38,732 bases of DNA, taken from NCBI GenBank assembly GCA_025350645.1, contig JANXXM010000061.1, forward strand, positions 1 through 38,732, written 5' to 3'. Shown in pieces: positions 18,774-28,130 of this stretch (the first letter of the stretch is position 1; each line of letters begins with the position of its first letter). The position numbers were made by a program, and so were the translations under genes. The stretch comes from Ferruginibacter sp. (GTDB lineage: Bacteria > Bacteroidota > Bacteroidia > Chitinophagales > Chitinophagaceae). The notes beneath the pieces were generated by a model. That model saw only the letters and a program-made list of their open reading frames with translations. It was not told the origin of the DNA and did no database searches.

Positions 18774-19898
18774 GTGCCACCGGCTTTTAAAAATATTATT
18801 ATAATAGGCCCTGCCCACCCGCTGCGGGCTGGTGGTATGGCTACTTTTAATGAGCGCCTTGCACGCCAGTTTATACTGCAGGGTTTTGCTACAACTATTT
18901 ATACTTTTTCATTACAATATCCGGGCTTTCTTTTTCCGGGTACCACACAATATGCTACGGAACCTGCACCAGCGGACCTAGATATTAAAGTGCGCATAAA
19001 TTCTATACTGCCCACTAACTGGATAATGGTGGGTAATGAAATAAAAAAATTGCGGCCAGATGTAGTGGTGGTACGCTATTGGCTGCCGTTTATGGCACCA
19101 TGCCTGGGAACAATATTACGCCTAATCAAAAAAAATAAACTCACAAAAATCGTCTGTATAGCAGATAATATTATCCCTCACGAAAAAAGAAAGGGCGACC
19201 ATGCTTTTACAAAATATTTTATAACACCGGTAGATGCGTTTATTGTAATGAGCGAAAAAGTAAAAGCAGATCTTAAAACATTTGATGATAAAAAGCCTGT
19301 GCAGCTTGTACCCCACCCTTTGTATGATAATTTTGGCGATAAAATAAATAAAGAAAATGCTAGGCAACACCTGCAAATAGATGCTGGAGAAAAAGTAATG
19401 CTCTTTTTTGGTTTTATAAGAAAATATAAAGGGCTAGATATTTTACTGGATGCAATGGCATTGCTGAAAGAAGAAAATATAAAACTGATTATTGCCGGTG
19501 AATTTTACGAAGACCGCAAACCATTTGAAGATCAGATAGAAAAAAACGGGATAAAAAATATGCTTTATCTGCATACTGATTTTATAGCAGATAATGAAGT
19601 GAAGAATTATTTTTGCGCAGCAGATGTAATAGTACAACCCTATAGAAATGCCACACAAAGTGGTGTTACACCATTGGCTTATCATTTTGAAATACCCATG
19701 ATTGTGAGTAATGTGGGCGGGCTGCCTGCAATGGTACCCCATAATAAAACAGGGCTGGTAACAGAGCCAAATGCTATAGCTCTGGCTGCTGCTATTAAAG
19801 AATATTTTAAAAAAGGAGCAGGCTATTTTCTGCCTCATTTGCTTGTAGAAAAAAAGAAATTTAGCTGGGAGAAAATGGTGGAAGCTATTTTGAAGTGA
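18774..19898 (+). CDS. Family 4/1 (GT-B fold) glycosyltransferase
   Basis: Protein of 374 residues with two Rossmann-like halves. The N-terminal part has IIIIGPAHPLRAGGMATFNERLA, a glycine-rich acceptor-side loop. The C-terminal part has the donor-binding pattern VMLFFGFIRKYKGLDILLDAM, LIIAGEFYED, FCAADVIVQPYRNATQSGVTPLAYHFEIP and VSNVGGLPAMV, typical of GT4/GT1 retaining enzymes. It has no signal peptide and is probably cytoplasmic or peripheral. The start is a GTG at 18774, the only initiation codon that keeps the N-terminal strand intact. It follows the family 2 enzyme by 89 bases on the same strand, which supports a shared role in building a surface glycan. Donor and acceptor unknown. Confidence 0.88.
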   Translation: MPPAFKNIIIIGPAHPLRAGGMATFNERLARQFILQGFATTIYTFSLQYPGFLFPGTTQYATEPAPADLDIKVRINSILPTNWIMVGNEIKKLRPDVVVVRYWLPFMAPCLGTILRLIKKNKLTKIVCIADNIIPHEKRKGDHAFTKYFITPVDAFIVMSEKVKADLKTFDDKKPVQLVPHPLYDNFGDKINKENARQHLQIDAGEKVMLFFGFIRKYKGLDILLDAMALLKEENIKLIIAGEFYEDRKPFEDQIEKNGIKNMLYLHTDFIADNEVKNYFCAADVIVQPYRNATQSGVTPLAYHFEIPMIVSNVGGLPAMVPHNKTGLVTEPNAIALAAAIKEYFKKGAGYFLPHLLVEKKKFSWEKMVEAILK

Positions 19899-20077
19899 TT
19901 AGAAAATTAATATGCAAAATACTTCTTGTATTTATTTAAAAAGAGGGAATGGCATATCAGTAAGAAAGCGGTTAAAATGGTATTTTTTTAGTTAGGGATC
20001 AAAGATGAATTTTGCAAAAAAATTTTTTTTTGATTTTTATAGTGATTCAATTTCTACATTAATCTTTAAAAATTATT

Positions 20078-20281
20078 ATGCCCCCAGATCCGCTTCATGG
20101 TAAAACTTTAGCAATGATTGTACAACATCTTGTAGATCATTTTGGCTGGGATGATCTCGGGCAGCTCATTAATATCAATTGTTTTAATAGTAATCCCAGC
20201 ATAAAATCCAGCCTTAGCTTTTTAAGAAAAACACCGTGGGCAAGAAAAAAAGTAGAAGAACTGTATCTAAGCATTTTATAG
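20078..20281 (+). CDS. VF530 family small DNA-binding-like protein (DUF2132)
   Basis: Protein of 67 residues matching the VF530 family along its whole length: [42 protein letters not shown] and [13 protein letters not shown] are the conserved parts. The family is a compact helical fold proposed to bind DNA; its cellular role is not known. The gene stands alone between the glycosyltransferase block and the OmpA-like gene, with its own upstream AT-rich region (19899-20077). It is real despite its length because conservation spans the full reading frame. Confidence 0.9.
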   Translation: MPPDPLHGKTLAMIVQHLVDHFGWDDLGQLININCFNSNPSIKSSLSFLRKTPWARKKVEELYLSIL

Positions 20282-20387
20282 TAACGCAAACTTTATAATG
20301 CTGCCATACAATTATTTAACCTGATAATCGTTAATGGGAGAGGCAGGAATAAAAATAATTTTTGCCTTTATTCAAAATTATAGTGGC

Positions 20388-22460
20388 ATGAAAAAAATTC
20401 TTCTTCTTTCTGCATCAGCTTTTATGGCTTGCACTTCATTAAAAGCACAGCATTCTTTTGCCGGCTACAGAAGCGCAAACTACATTGGCGTAAATGGTGT
20501 TTTTTTTAACCCGGCAAATACTGTGGGCAGCCGTATGCGATGGGATGTAAACCTGGTAGGGGTAAACGCAGGTGTGGCAAACAATAAAAATGCTTATGAT
20601 TTAACGGCAATTAAAGATGCCATAAATGGTAACACAGATTCTATTTTTTTTGGCAGTGGCAAAAAAGCCATCAATGCTGCAGCAAATGTAGATGTATTTG
20701 GTCCGTCGTTTTTAATAGGGGTTAATGCTAAAACGTCTTTTGCAGTAACCACAAGGGTGCGCACGCTGGTAAATATAAATAACTTGGATGGACAGCTAAT
20801 AGATGGTATAAAAAAACAAGCAGATGATGGGATTATTAGCAATATAGCTACAGATAAAAACCAGCGTATAGCAGTAAATGGCTGGGCAGATATTGGTATT
20901 GCTGTAGGAAGAATATTACACAGCGAAGGGAAAAATTTTGTAAAGGGAGGTGTTACCTTAAAATATATTGGAGGTATTGGAAACAGCTATTTGAATATAA
21001 ATAAATTAAATGCTGCCATAACTAAAGATGTACTGGGAGATTATTATTTGAGCAGTGCAACAGGCGGTATTTCTGTTGGTGTGGGCGGGGTAAATATTAA
21101 TGATATTAACGGTAGCAATTTTACAAAATTTAACGGGTCGGGTTTTGGTGCAGATGCAGGTATTATATATGAATACAGGCCGGATGGAGATAATACCAGC
21201 CGCCATTATAAAAATAAATACAAGTTTAAAGCAGGATTAGCTGTACTGGACATTGGTAAAATAAAATACAATGCAGATCCCAATTATACTGCATCGTATA
21301 ATATTAATGTAACAGGTTCTCAAAGATTTTATTTAAGAGAATTAGATGGCAAATCTCTTTCAGAAATTAAACAATACCTGGATACTTCCCGCTACTTTAA
21401 AAAGACAGGAAACAATGGCGGCAGCTATTCCGTAGCACTCCCCTCTACCTTGCAGGTAAATGTAGATTATTGTATAAATAATGGTTTTTATGTAGATGCA
21501 GCAGGGCAATTTGCAATAAGTAAAAACAATCCGGAAAATGCGGCTTATCAAAATAATTTTACCCTTACACCAAGGTTTGAAGCAAGGGCTGCTGGCATTT
21601 ACTTGCCGCTTAATTACAATAGTATTACAGGTTTTAATGCAGGCATATCTTTAACTGCAGGCCCGTTGTTTATAGGCTCCGGCTCCTTGTTTACAGCATT
21701 GTTTGATAAAACGAAACAAGTTGATGTGCATGCTGGGCTTCGCTTTGGTAGTTTTACAAAAAAACATAAAAAAGAAAAAGAAGAAAGAGCAGTAATACCA
21801 GTACCCATAAAAGAAACTATAACAGCAGCAGTGCCAAAAGACACAGATGGCGATGGTATTTTTGATAGCGAAGATAAATGTGTAACTATACCTGGTGTGG
21901 CAAAATACCAGGGCTGCCCAGTACCAGATACTGATGGCGATGGTATAAACGATGAAGAAGATAAATGTATTACTGTACCAGGCCTGGCAAAATATGCCGG
22001 ATGCCCTATACCAGATACTGATGGCGATGGCATAAACGATGAAGAAGATAAATGTATAACCGTACCCGGCGAAAAATCTAACCAGGGTTGCCCGTTAATA
22101 AAAGCTGATGTGGTTAAGAAAATTAATTTTGCAGCAAAGAATATTCTATTTCAAACAGGCAAAGCGGTTTTATTACCACAATCTTTTATCCAACTGGATA
22201 AAGTAGTAGCTATATTAAAAGAAGATGAAAACATAAAAATTAATGTGGAAGGTCACACAGATAATATTGGAAAACCCGCTGCCAATTTAATTTTATCTGA
22301 TAAAAGAGCTGCAGCAGTGAGTGCTTATTTTGTTAAAAAAGGAATAGCGCAAGGTCGCTTTACATCCAAAGGGTATGGAGACAGTATGCCACTTACTACT
22401 AATAAAACGGCAGCAGGCAAAAAACAAAACAGAAGAGTAGAAATGAAAGCCACTTATTAA
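20388..22460 (+). CDS. DUF5723 / TSP3-repeat / OmpA-family outer membrane protein
   Basis: Outer-membrane protein of 690 residues. The start at 20388 is preferred to the in-frame ATG at 20334 because it gives a clean signal peptide (MKKILLLSASAF to LKAQ). Residues ~20-470 form a DUF5723 region (SFAGYRSANYIGVNGVFFNPAN), probably a beta-barrel. Next come three calcium-binding-like TSP3 units beginning DTDGDG, each 29 residues. The last ~110 residues are an OmpA C-terminal domain (ILFQTGKAVLLPQS, VEGHTDNIGKPAAN, LSDKRAAAVSAYF, NRRVEM), which binds peptidoglycan. It therefore likely ties the outer membrane to the cell wall. A strong terminator follows, so it ends a transcription unit. Confidence 0.9.
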   Translation: MKKILLLSASAFMACTSLKAQHSFAGYRSANYIGVNGVFFNPANTVGSRMRWDVNLVGVNAGVANNKNAYDLTAIKDAINGNTDSIFFGSGKKAINAAANVDVFGPSFLIGVNAKTSFAVTTRVRTLVNINNLDGQLIDGIKKQADDGIISNIATDKNQRIAVNGWADIGIAVGRILHSEGKNFVKGGVTLKYIGGIGNSYLNINKLNAAITKDVLGDYYLSSATGGISVGVGGVNINDINGSNFTKFNGSGFGADAGIIYEYRPDGDNTSRHYKNKYKFKAGLAVLDIGKIKYNADPNYTASYNINVTGSQRFYLRELDGKSLSEIKQYLDTSRYFKKTGNNGGSYSVALPSTLQVNVDYCINNGFYVDAAGQFAISKNNPENAAYQNNFTLTPRFEARAAGIYLPLNYNSITGFNAGISLTAGPLFIGSGSLFTALFDKTKQVDVHAGLRFGSFTKKHKKEKEERAVIPVPIKETITAAVPKDTDGDGIFDSEDKCVTIPGVAKYQGCPVPDTDGDGINDEEDKCITVPGLAKYAGCPIPDTDGDGINDEEDKCITVPGEKSNQGCPLIKADVVKKINFAAKNILFQTGKAVLLPQSFIQLDKVVAILKEDENIKINVEGHTDNIGKPAANLILSDKRAAAVSAYFVKKGIAQGRFTSKGYGDSMPLTTNKTAAGKKQNRRVEMKATY
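21840..22100 (+). repeat. Three tandem 87-bp repeats encoding TSP3 units
   Basis: Units start at 21840, 21927 and 22014, each encoding DTDGDGI(F/N)D, EDKC and GCP in register (29 residues). Units two and three are almost identical at the start of each copy (GATACTGATGGCGATGG), pointing to recent duplication within the OmpA-like gene. Confidence 0.9.
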
Positions 22461-22479
22461 TAAAAGTAATTCATAAAAT

Positions 22480-22514
22480 AAAAAATCACGATCAATAAAA
22501 GATTGTGATTTTTT
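22480..22514 (+). terminator. Terminator after OmpA-like gene
   Basis: A 14-base arm AAAAAATCACGATC (22480-22493) pairs with GATTGTGATTTTTT (22501-22514), with one G-T pair, around a 7-base loop. The T-run at the end of the second arm completes a rho-independent terminator 20 bases after the stop codon. Confidence 0.88.
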
Positions 22515-22686
22515 ATTAAAAGGAGGATATTTGCGCTATGCAAAAAATTAAAAGTTTTGTGAGTTGCAGGCTTTATGGTCTTTAAGCAGAGATATAATTT
22601 TTAATAAAAAGTAATAAGATGCATTTAAAAATTACAATTCTCTACACGCTGCTCTTATTATTATATTTCCCTTCATAAAAGAAATT

Positions 22687-23235
22687 ATGGATTTATCAAA
22701 CGAAAAAATAATTACCCAAACAAAAAAATGGATTACAGATGTTGTTGTGGGATGCAACTTTTGCCCCTTTGCTGCAAAAGAAGTTAAAAGAAACAGTGTA
22801 AGGTATGAACTATGTAATAATGTAAGTACAAAAGCAATACTGGAAGCTCTTTCAGGGCTTTTTTCCGTATTGGATGCGGATGAGCAAACAGAAACAGCTT
22901 TGCTCATTTTACCCAATGGATTCGATTCTTTTACCGGCTACCTGCAATTGGTAGAAACCTCAGAAAAATTTTTAGAAAAGGAAGACTACGAAGGCATTTA
23001 CCAAGTAGCATCCTTTCACCCGCAATATTTATTTGCCGGCAGTAATGAAAATGATCCGGCAAATTATACCAACCGGTCGCCCTACCCTATGCTTCATATT
23101 TTAAGAGAAGATAGTTTGACCAAAGTAATTGACGCCCACCCAAACGCAGACGATATACCGCAAAAAAACATTGAATATGCAACAGCAAAAGGGCTTTCTC
23201 AAATGAAGTTGCTAAGAAGCGCCTGTTTGATTTAA
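22687..23235 (+). CDS. DUF1415 family protein
   Basis: Soluble protein of 182 residues that fits DUF1415 over its full length: QTKKWITDVVVGCNFCPFAAKEV near the N-terminus, LLILPNGFDSFTGYLQLVE in the middle, and FHPQYLFAGSNENDPANYTNRSPYPMLHILRE, then a short C-terminal part. The C23-x-x-C26 pair could be a redox or metal site, but the family has no known function. It converges on the esterase gene with only 11 bases between the two stop codons. Its product cannot be given a pathway from neighbours. Confidence 0.88.
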   Translation: MDLSNEKIITQTKKWITDVVVGCNFCPFAAKEVKRNSVRYELCNNVSTKAILEALSGLFSVLDADEQTETALLILPNGFDSFTGYLQLVETSEKFLEKEDYEGIYQVASFHPQYLFAGSNENDPANYTNRSPYPMLHILREDSLTKVIDAHPNADDIPQKNIEYATAKGLSQMKLLRSACLI

Positions 23236-23246
23236 GATTTAAAAAT

Positions 23247-24383
23247 TTACCATTCTTTTGCCCACCAGGTATAAAATGCCGCAAACTGTTTTTTCCATGC
23301 AGCTTCATTGTGCATAGCACCGGGCGAGAATATATTTGTTATTCCATTTTTTTTATTTTCAGATAAAATGCTGATCATTTTATCCTTATCTATCTGCATG
23401 CTATCGCTTTCTCTATCCCCACAATAAAAATAGAATCTATGTTTCCTTTTTTTTGCGAAAGCATTTTTTGTATCTGCATAAATTTTGGGTGCTATCCAAT
23501 ATGCAGGAGAAAATATTCCTGCAACAGCAAAAGTCTGCGGGTATTTTATAATTATATAATGACTTATTAATGCACCCATGCTGCTACCTGCAATAGCAGT
23601 ATGTTTTGCATCTTTAAACGTTCTGTAATGCTTATCAATAAAGGGTTTCAATGTGTTCACTATAAATGCTGAATATGCAGTACCATCACCTTTTCCATAT
23701 TTATCATTATCGTAAGGATTATATTCTGTAAGCCTTTTTTCATCGCCATGGTCTATACCCACTACAATAGCATATCTATGTAATTTCTTTTGTAAAGTAT
23801 CCATGCATTCGTCAATACCCCACTCGCCAAACGGTGCGGTAAAATCATCAAATAAATTTTGTCCGTCCTGCATGTACAATACCGAAAATTTTTCTGTGTT
23901 GTTTTTATAATATTGCTGTGGCAAGTATATCCATATTCTTCGGTATCGTTTTAGCTGTGGAATATAAAATGAAGTATCTGCTAGATATACCTGTGCAGAT
24001 GCGGTATGTTTTCTTAATAATTGTTTACCATTCTTCCAATTGTAAATGGTTAGTTGAATAGTATCGTTTGCTGCAATAGCCAATTCATGGTTAGGCACAT
24101 CTTCTCCTGTGCGAGCAATTTCTACTTCATCCCATTTACTGTGCATGCATTTAAATGAAATTGTACCTGCTGCAATATTTTTTAAGGTAATGCTATATAA
24201 ATTTTGTGCAACGTTGTGCAGTTTAAAAGCAGTATCATTTTCTTTCCACCCGTTAAAATTACCGGCCATAAAAATATCTTTTTTTTCTCCCGCAGCGGAG
24301 TCTTTTATAATAACAGTGGTATGGTATTGGGCAAAAATATTATTGCCTGTAAGCAGTAATAAAAAAAAATACAGTAATTTCAT
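23247..24383 (-). CDS. Secreted alpha/beta-hydrolase esterase with N-terminal glycogen-binding-like domain
   Basis: Protein of 378 residues with a signal peptide (MKLLYFFLLLLTGNNIFAQ). Residues ~20-115 have the look of a CBM48/AMPK-type beta domain (FMAGNFNGWKENDTAFKL). The rest is an esterase-D/IroE-like hydrolase: LPQQYYKNNTEKFSVLYMQDG, GIDHGDEKRLTEYNPY, and the nucleophile motif GSSMG with Ser268. The likely acid is Asp323 or Asp327 (YCGDRESDS) and the base His358 (GAMHNEAAW). The triad appears complete, so an active periplasmic or secreted ester hydrolase is expected. The substrate is unknown; the N-terminal domain hints at polysaccharide binding, which is inference. It lies downstream of the RNA methyltransferase on the same strand. 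Confidence 0.85.
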   Translation of the reverse strand: MKLLYFFLLLLTGNNIFAQYHTTVIIKDSAAGEKKDIFMAGNFNGWKENDTAFKLHNVAQNLYSITLKNIAAGTISFKCMHSKWDEVEIARTGEDVPNHELAIAANDTIQLTIYNWKNGKQLLRKHTASAQVYLADTSFYIPQLKRYRRIWIYLPQQYYKNNTEKFSVLYMQDGQNLFDDFTAPFGEWGIDECMDTLQKKLHRYAIVVGIDHGDEKRLTEYNPYDNDKYGKGDGTAYSAFIVNTLKPFIDKHYRTFKDAKHTAIAGSSMGALISHYIIIKYPQTFAVAGIFSPAYWIAPKIYADTKNAFAKKRKHRFYFYCGDRESDSMQIDKDKMISILSENKKNGITNIFSPGAMHNEAAWKKQFAAFYTWWAKEW

Positions 24384-24422
24384 ATAAAAAAAAGTTTACC
24401 TGATTAAAAAATTTATATCTGC

Positions 24423-25169
24423 TTATAACACTAACGCATATAAAATAATACCCGCAGCCACACCTGCGTTCAACGATTCTGCTTTGCCTTTTTTTGTGAT
24501 CGTTATTTTTTCATCTGCCAGTTGCAGTATGCGTTTAGATATACCCTTGGATTCATTTCCTATAATAATAAGCCCCTCTTTTATTTTTCCTACATCAGTT
24601 ACATCTTTACCGTTAAGTACCGTTACATATTTTTTTATTTGAGTATGGCTTAATAGTAATTTCTCAATATCCATATAAAAAATATTTACCCTACATAGGC
24701 TCGCCATTGTACTTTGCACTACTTTGGGGTTATAGGCATCTGCAGTGTTTAAAGAGCATATTATATTTTCTACGCCAAACCAATCAGCATTTCTTATAAT
24801 GGTACCGAGGTTGCCCGGGTCTTGCACATCATCCAGCACAAGCGTTATTTTTCCTTTGATATCCGGCACTACTTGCTGTTTCTTTTTCTTAAAAACTGCA
24901 AGCATATTATTGGCAGTGTGCAGTGCCGATATTTTTTGGAGTTCAAAATCTTTTATAATACTTAGCTGCTCCCCTAACTGCTTTGCCACTTTTTCTGATA
25001 ACAATGCAGTACTCTCTTGGGTACAAAAAAAATATTCGCATTCAAAATAATTTTCTGCTAAAAGTTCTGCTGCTATCTTTGGCCCTTCGGCAATAAAAGC
25101 ATGCTGCTCATCTCTAAATTTTTTCTGCTGTAAACTTTGAATATATTTGGTGACAGATTTGCTTAACAT
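24423..25169 (-). CDS. TrmH/SpoU-family RNA 2'-O-methyltransferase
   Basis: Protein of 248 residues. An N-terminal RNA-binding substrate domain (~1-100) is followed by a SPOUT knot domain with the three family motifs: DDVQDPGNLGTIIRNADWFG near 115-134, IIGNESKGIS near 200 and SLNAGVAAGIILYAL at the C-terminus. These bind S-adenosylmethionine in the trefoil knot. The enzyme probably methylates a ribose in 23S rRNA, as RlmB relatives do, but the target nucleotide cannot be read from sequence. It is divergent from the tamL-like gene with 36 bases between the starts. Confidence 0.9.
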   Translation of the reverse strand: MLSKSVTKYIQSLQQKKFRDEQHAFIAEGPKIAAELLAENYFECEYFFCTQESTALLSEKVAKQLGEQLSIIKDFELQKISALHTANNMLAVFKKKKQQVVPDIKGKITLVLDDVQDPGNLGTIIRNADWFGVENIICSLNTADAYNPKVVQSTMASLCRVNIFYMDIEKLLLSHTQIKKYVTVLNGKDVTDVGKIKEGLIIIGNESKGISKRILQLADEKITITKKGKAESLNAGVAAGIILYALVL

Positions 25170-25205
25170 CCTGAAATTTTATGCAATAAAATTGCGCTTA
25201 TAAAA

Positions 25206-27599
25206 ATGAGTATTTCCCGCCTTAAAAATATACTATTTATTGTTGTGTTTTTTTGTTCGTGTACAATTAAAACTTTTGTGACCAAAGAACCAAAAAACAA
25301 ACCCTATCTTATTAAAAATGATATTGAATTAAAAGGAGGAAATTTTTCTAATACAGAGAAGGAGTCTGTATTGCAACGGCTAAGCAATCAACTGGACGAT
25401 AGCTCTAAAATTCCTTCTAAGGATGCTTTTTTCATACTACATTTTGTAAAAAAACCCCCGGCTTACGATACTGGTTTTACCGGCACATCAGCACGTAACA
25501 TGCGCTCGTCTATGTACCACCTGGGGTATTACGATGCAAAAGTTTTTTACACGCAGGATACCTCTAAAAAGCGCCGTGTAAGTGTAAAGTATATAGTAGA
25601 AGCAGGAAGACCTACATTAATAGATACTTTGAGCTATCGTTTTAGTAACCCATCGTTAAAAGCAATAGCCCTTGCCTCAAAAAATGAAGCGTTGCTGGTA
25701 AAAAATAATCCTGTAACAAAAGCGGCGGTGCTGGGAGAAATAAGCAGGCTGGTAGATACGTTCAGAAACAATGGCTACTATAAGTTTACAGCGGCCGAGT
25801 TAAGTGTAAAAGGCGATTCCAGCATTGCGGCGCTTACCAGCATTAGCGATGATCCTTTTGAGCAATTGCGTTTACTGCAGGAAGCTCAGCAAAAGAAAGA
25901 TTCGCCGCAGGTAAAACTGGCCATTATTTTAAACAAACCGGACGATAGCACTAAACTAAACAGCTATGTAATTAATAAAATTTATATCCTTTCAGATTTT
26001 AGACCATCAGATAACCTGAATGATACAGTTAATATCAACCAAAAAATTTCAAAAAACAAATCATATATATTACGCTACCACGATCCTCTTTTTCGTACAT
26101 CTGTTTTTGCAAGAAATGTAACACTAAAAACAGGTGATGTTTACCGGCAGCGGGAATATTACAATACATTAAACAATTTAAACAGGCTGGGTGTATGGCA
26201 AAGTGTAAATATAAGATTGGTAGAAAACCTGGATGATACTAACAAAGTAGATATTGTAATGGAATTGATTACGGCTAAAAAATTTGGATTTGATGCATCT
26301 CCGGAAGCAAGTTATGCATACAGCGGCAACAATAATAATTCTTTGGCTGGTAACTTATTTGGTATATCTGCAAACCTATCTTTACTTAACAGAAATATAG
26401 GTAGAGAAGCCATTAAAATGACGCACAGCCTGCGTTATGGGGTGGAGCTTAACAACAGAAATAAAAGCAATACGCCTAATGCTATTAATTCTAATGAACT
26501 TAGTTATAGTAATAATGTAGTGATACAAAGATTGCTTACGCCTATAAAAAGATGGAACAATAAAAAACTTATAACGCCACAAACTTTTATAAATTTAAAT
26601 CTTTCGCAGAGTAACAGATTTAATTTATTCACTACAAAATCTTTAAATTTAAATTATGGGGTAAACTGGGTAGATAAAAAAAGAAGAAGCTGGTCGGTAA
26701 GATTTCCTAATGTAGAATTTAGTAACCTAAACCCTACGGATAGTTTTAATACCATACTTGCCAATAATCCATTTTTGAGATATTCGTACAATACTGCTTT
26801 TGTGGCCGGAACTGTTGGCGGTGTTTCTAAATCGTGGATAAAACCCGCTTACAACAACGTTTTATCCAGAGAGCGTATACTTAAAATAAATGCAGAAGAA
26901 TCCGGCCTTACCTGGGGCGCATTATTACCTATTCCTAAAAAATTTAAAAGAAAATTTTTAAAAATAGATATTGAGTTCCGCTCTGTAAAAAATTTTAAAA
27001 ACAATAAAGCACTAGCTTTTAGGGCATTTACGGGCGTAGGTATTCCATTGTTCAAAGATTCTATACCATTTTTTAAACAGTATTTTGGTGGAGGCAGTAC
27101 AAGTATGCGTGGCTGGCCAGTAAGAGGTATAGGGCGTGGCGGGCAAAAGTTGGCACCCTTTAGCACATCGGTATTTAACGACCGCACCGGCGATATGCAA
27201 CTGGAGCTAAACGAAGAATTCCGTTATAACATTGCAAGGCTAATACCCAATTTACTTACATTAAAAGGTGCAATATTTATAGATGCGGGTAATGTTTGGA
27301 ATTTAAAAGACTCCCGCCCTGGTGGTATTACTGATAGCACACAGTTTAAATTTAAAAATCTCTGGAAAGAATTTGGTATTTCTGCCGGTACTGGTTTGCG
27401 GCTGGATTTTAATTACCTGGTACTGCGGCTGGATCTTGGGTTTCGGTTTAAAAGACCAGAAACAAGTTATATAAACAATGGCTGGAAAGCCCCGTCCATT
27501 GGCTTTGATGATGCGTTTAAAAAAATATTTTCCCGTAATTACAGAGAGTGGCGCTACGAAAATTTTAATTTTACTATCGGGATAAATTATCCGTTTTAG
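25206..27599 (+). CDS. tamL: TamL-like lipidated Omp85/TamA-family assembly protein
   Basis: Outer-membrane protein of 797 residues. The N-terminus is a lipoprotein signal (LKNILFIVVFFCSC, lipid Cys probably C19). POTRA-like regions follow (YLIKNDIELKGGNFSNTEKESV; RPTLIDTLSYRF; YYNTLNNLNRLGVWQSVNIRL). The C-terminal half is a surface antigen D15/Omp85 barrel with GGSTSMRGWPVRGIGRGG near 635-655 and a final strand ending in Phe (FTIGINYPF). A lipidated TamA homologue is characteristic of Bacteroidota, where it is thought to help insert outer-membrane proteins. The usual tamB partner is not in the window. The gene symbol rests on the lipobox plus Omp85 architecture; a BamA-like role is the alternative. 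Confidence 0.82.
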   Translation: MSISRLKNILFIVVFFCSCTIKTFVTKEPKNKPYLIKNDIELKGGNFSNTEKESVLQRLSNQLDDSSKIPSKDAFFILHFVKKPPAYDTGFTGTSARNMRSSMYHLGYYDAKVFYTQDTSKKRRVSVKYIVEAGRPTLIDTLSYRFSNPSLKAIALASKNEALLVKNNPVTKAAVLGEISRLVDTFRNNGYYKFTAAELSVKGDSSIAALTSISDDPFEQLRLLQEAQQKKDSPQVKLAIILNKPDDSTKLNSYVINKIYILSDFRPSDNLNDTVNINQKISKNKSYILRYHDPLFRTSVFARNVTLKTGDVYRQREYYNTLNNLNRLGVWQSVNIRLVENLDDTNKVDIVMELITAKKFGFDASPEASYAYSGNNNNSLAGNLFGISANLSLLNRNIGREAIKMTHSLRYGVELNNRNKSNTPNAINSNELSYSNNVVIQRLLTPIKRWNNKKLITPQTFINLNLSQSNRFNLFTTKSLNLNYGVNWVDKKRRSWSVRFPNVEFSNLNPTDSFNTILANNPFLRYSYNTAFVAGTVGGVSKSWIKPAYNNVLSRERILKINAEESGLTWGALLPIPKKFKRKFLKIDIEFRSVKNFKNNKALAFRAFTGVGIPLFKDSIPFFKQYFGGGSTSMRGWPVRGIGRGGQKLAPFSTSVFNDRTGDMQLELNEEFRYNIARLIPNLLTLKGAIFIDAGNVWNLKDSRPGGITDSTQFKFKNLWKEFGISAGTGLRLDFNYLVLRLDLGFRFKRPETSYINNGWKAPSIGFDDAFKKIFSRNYREWRYENFNFTIGINYPF

Positions 27600-28130
27600 A
27601 GTGTGTGCTTTATGTATAAATTTTGAATATTGTTCTGATATATATTTACAGGCTGAATAAATTACTTCTTTAACCAAAAAGGAAGTATGACACCAGGTTT
27701 CACAAAGACTATATATTTATTTTCCTTTGTGCTACCTCTTTTCAAAACAGCTGGTATTATCAGTATGCACGTTTCTTTTACGGAGTATAGAAGGATTATT
27801 ATAAATACCTTTTACGTTTATTATCACCGTTTCAATCTTTTGTTTACGTACCTATAAGTACCATAATTAAGATTATTTATAAAATATTTATTTACTTAGA
27901 AGCTGTTTGAATTAATACTTTTTTTGCAGCAGATCAAACAGTAGCTACAGTCACAATAATCCCCGCCGAGGTGTAGCTCCCTTTAACTGCTTATCATTAA
28001 ACTTGTTTATCCAACATCACCTTTTTTAATTAACCCAAAAATCTTCTTAAGGCAAACAGTTTCACCATTAAAAAAAAATGCAATTATTCTTATTGGGTAA
28101 TTACAATAATTTTCAAATTATTTTGAATAA
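27600..28130. other. Gene-free gap between tamL-like gene and Oar-like receptor gene
   Basis: No open frame of real coding character is seen on either strand over about 530 bases. Most is very AT-rich, but 27903-27990 holds a GC-richer island with inverted repeats. A weak ACTTC/GAAGT hairpin near 27663-27688 is not convincing as a terminator for the gene before it. Confidence 0.5.
27903..27978. repeat. Two interleaved inverted repeats in intergenic GC-rich island
   Basis: CTGTTTGA (27903-27910) is inverted as TCAAACAG (27934-27941), and AGCTACA (27943-27949) is inverted as TGTAGCT (27972-27978) around CCCCGCCGAGG. The second pair would make a hairpin with a GC-rich internal loop on either strand. 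It could be a structured RNA, a regulatory site or the remnant of a mobile element end; the sequence does not decide. Confidence 0.45.

Noticed and set aside
27663..27688. ACTTC/GAAGT hairpin as terminator of the tamL-like gene
   Set aside because: Only five base pairs, a long loop and no T-tract after it.
27966..27992. GGTGTAGCTC resembling the D-arm start of a tRNA
   Set aside because: No anticodon arm, T-loop (GTTCGA-type) or acceptor pairing follows within tRNA distance.
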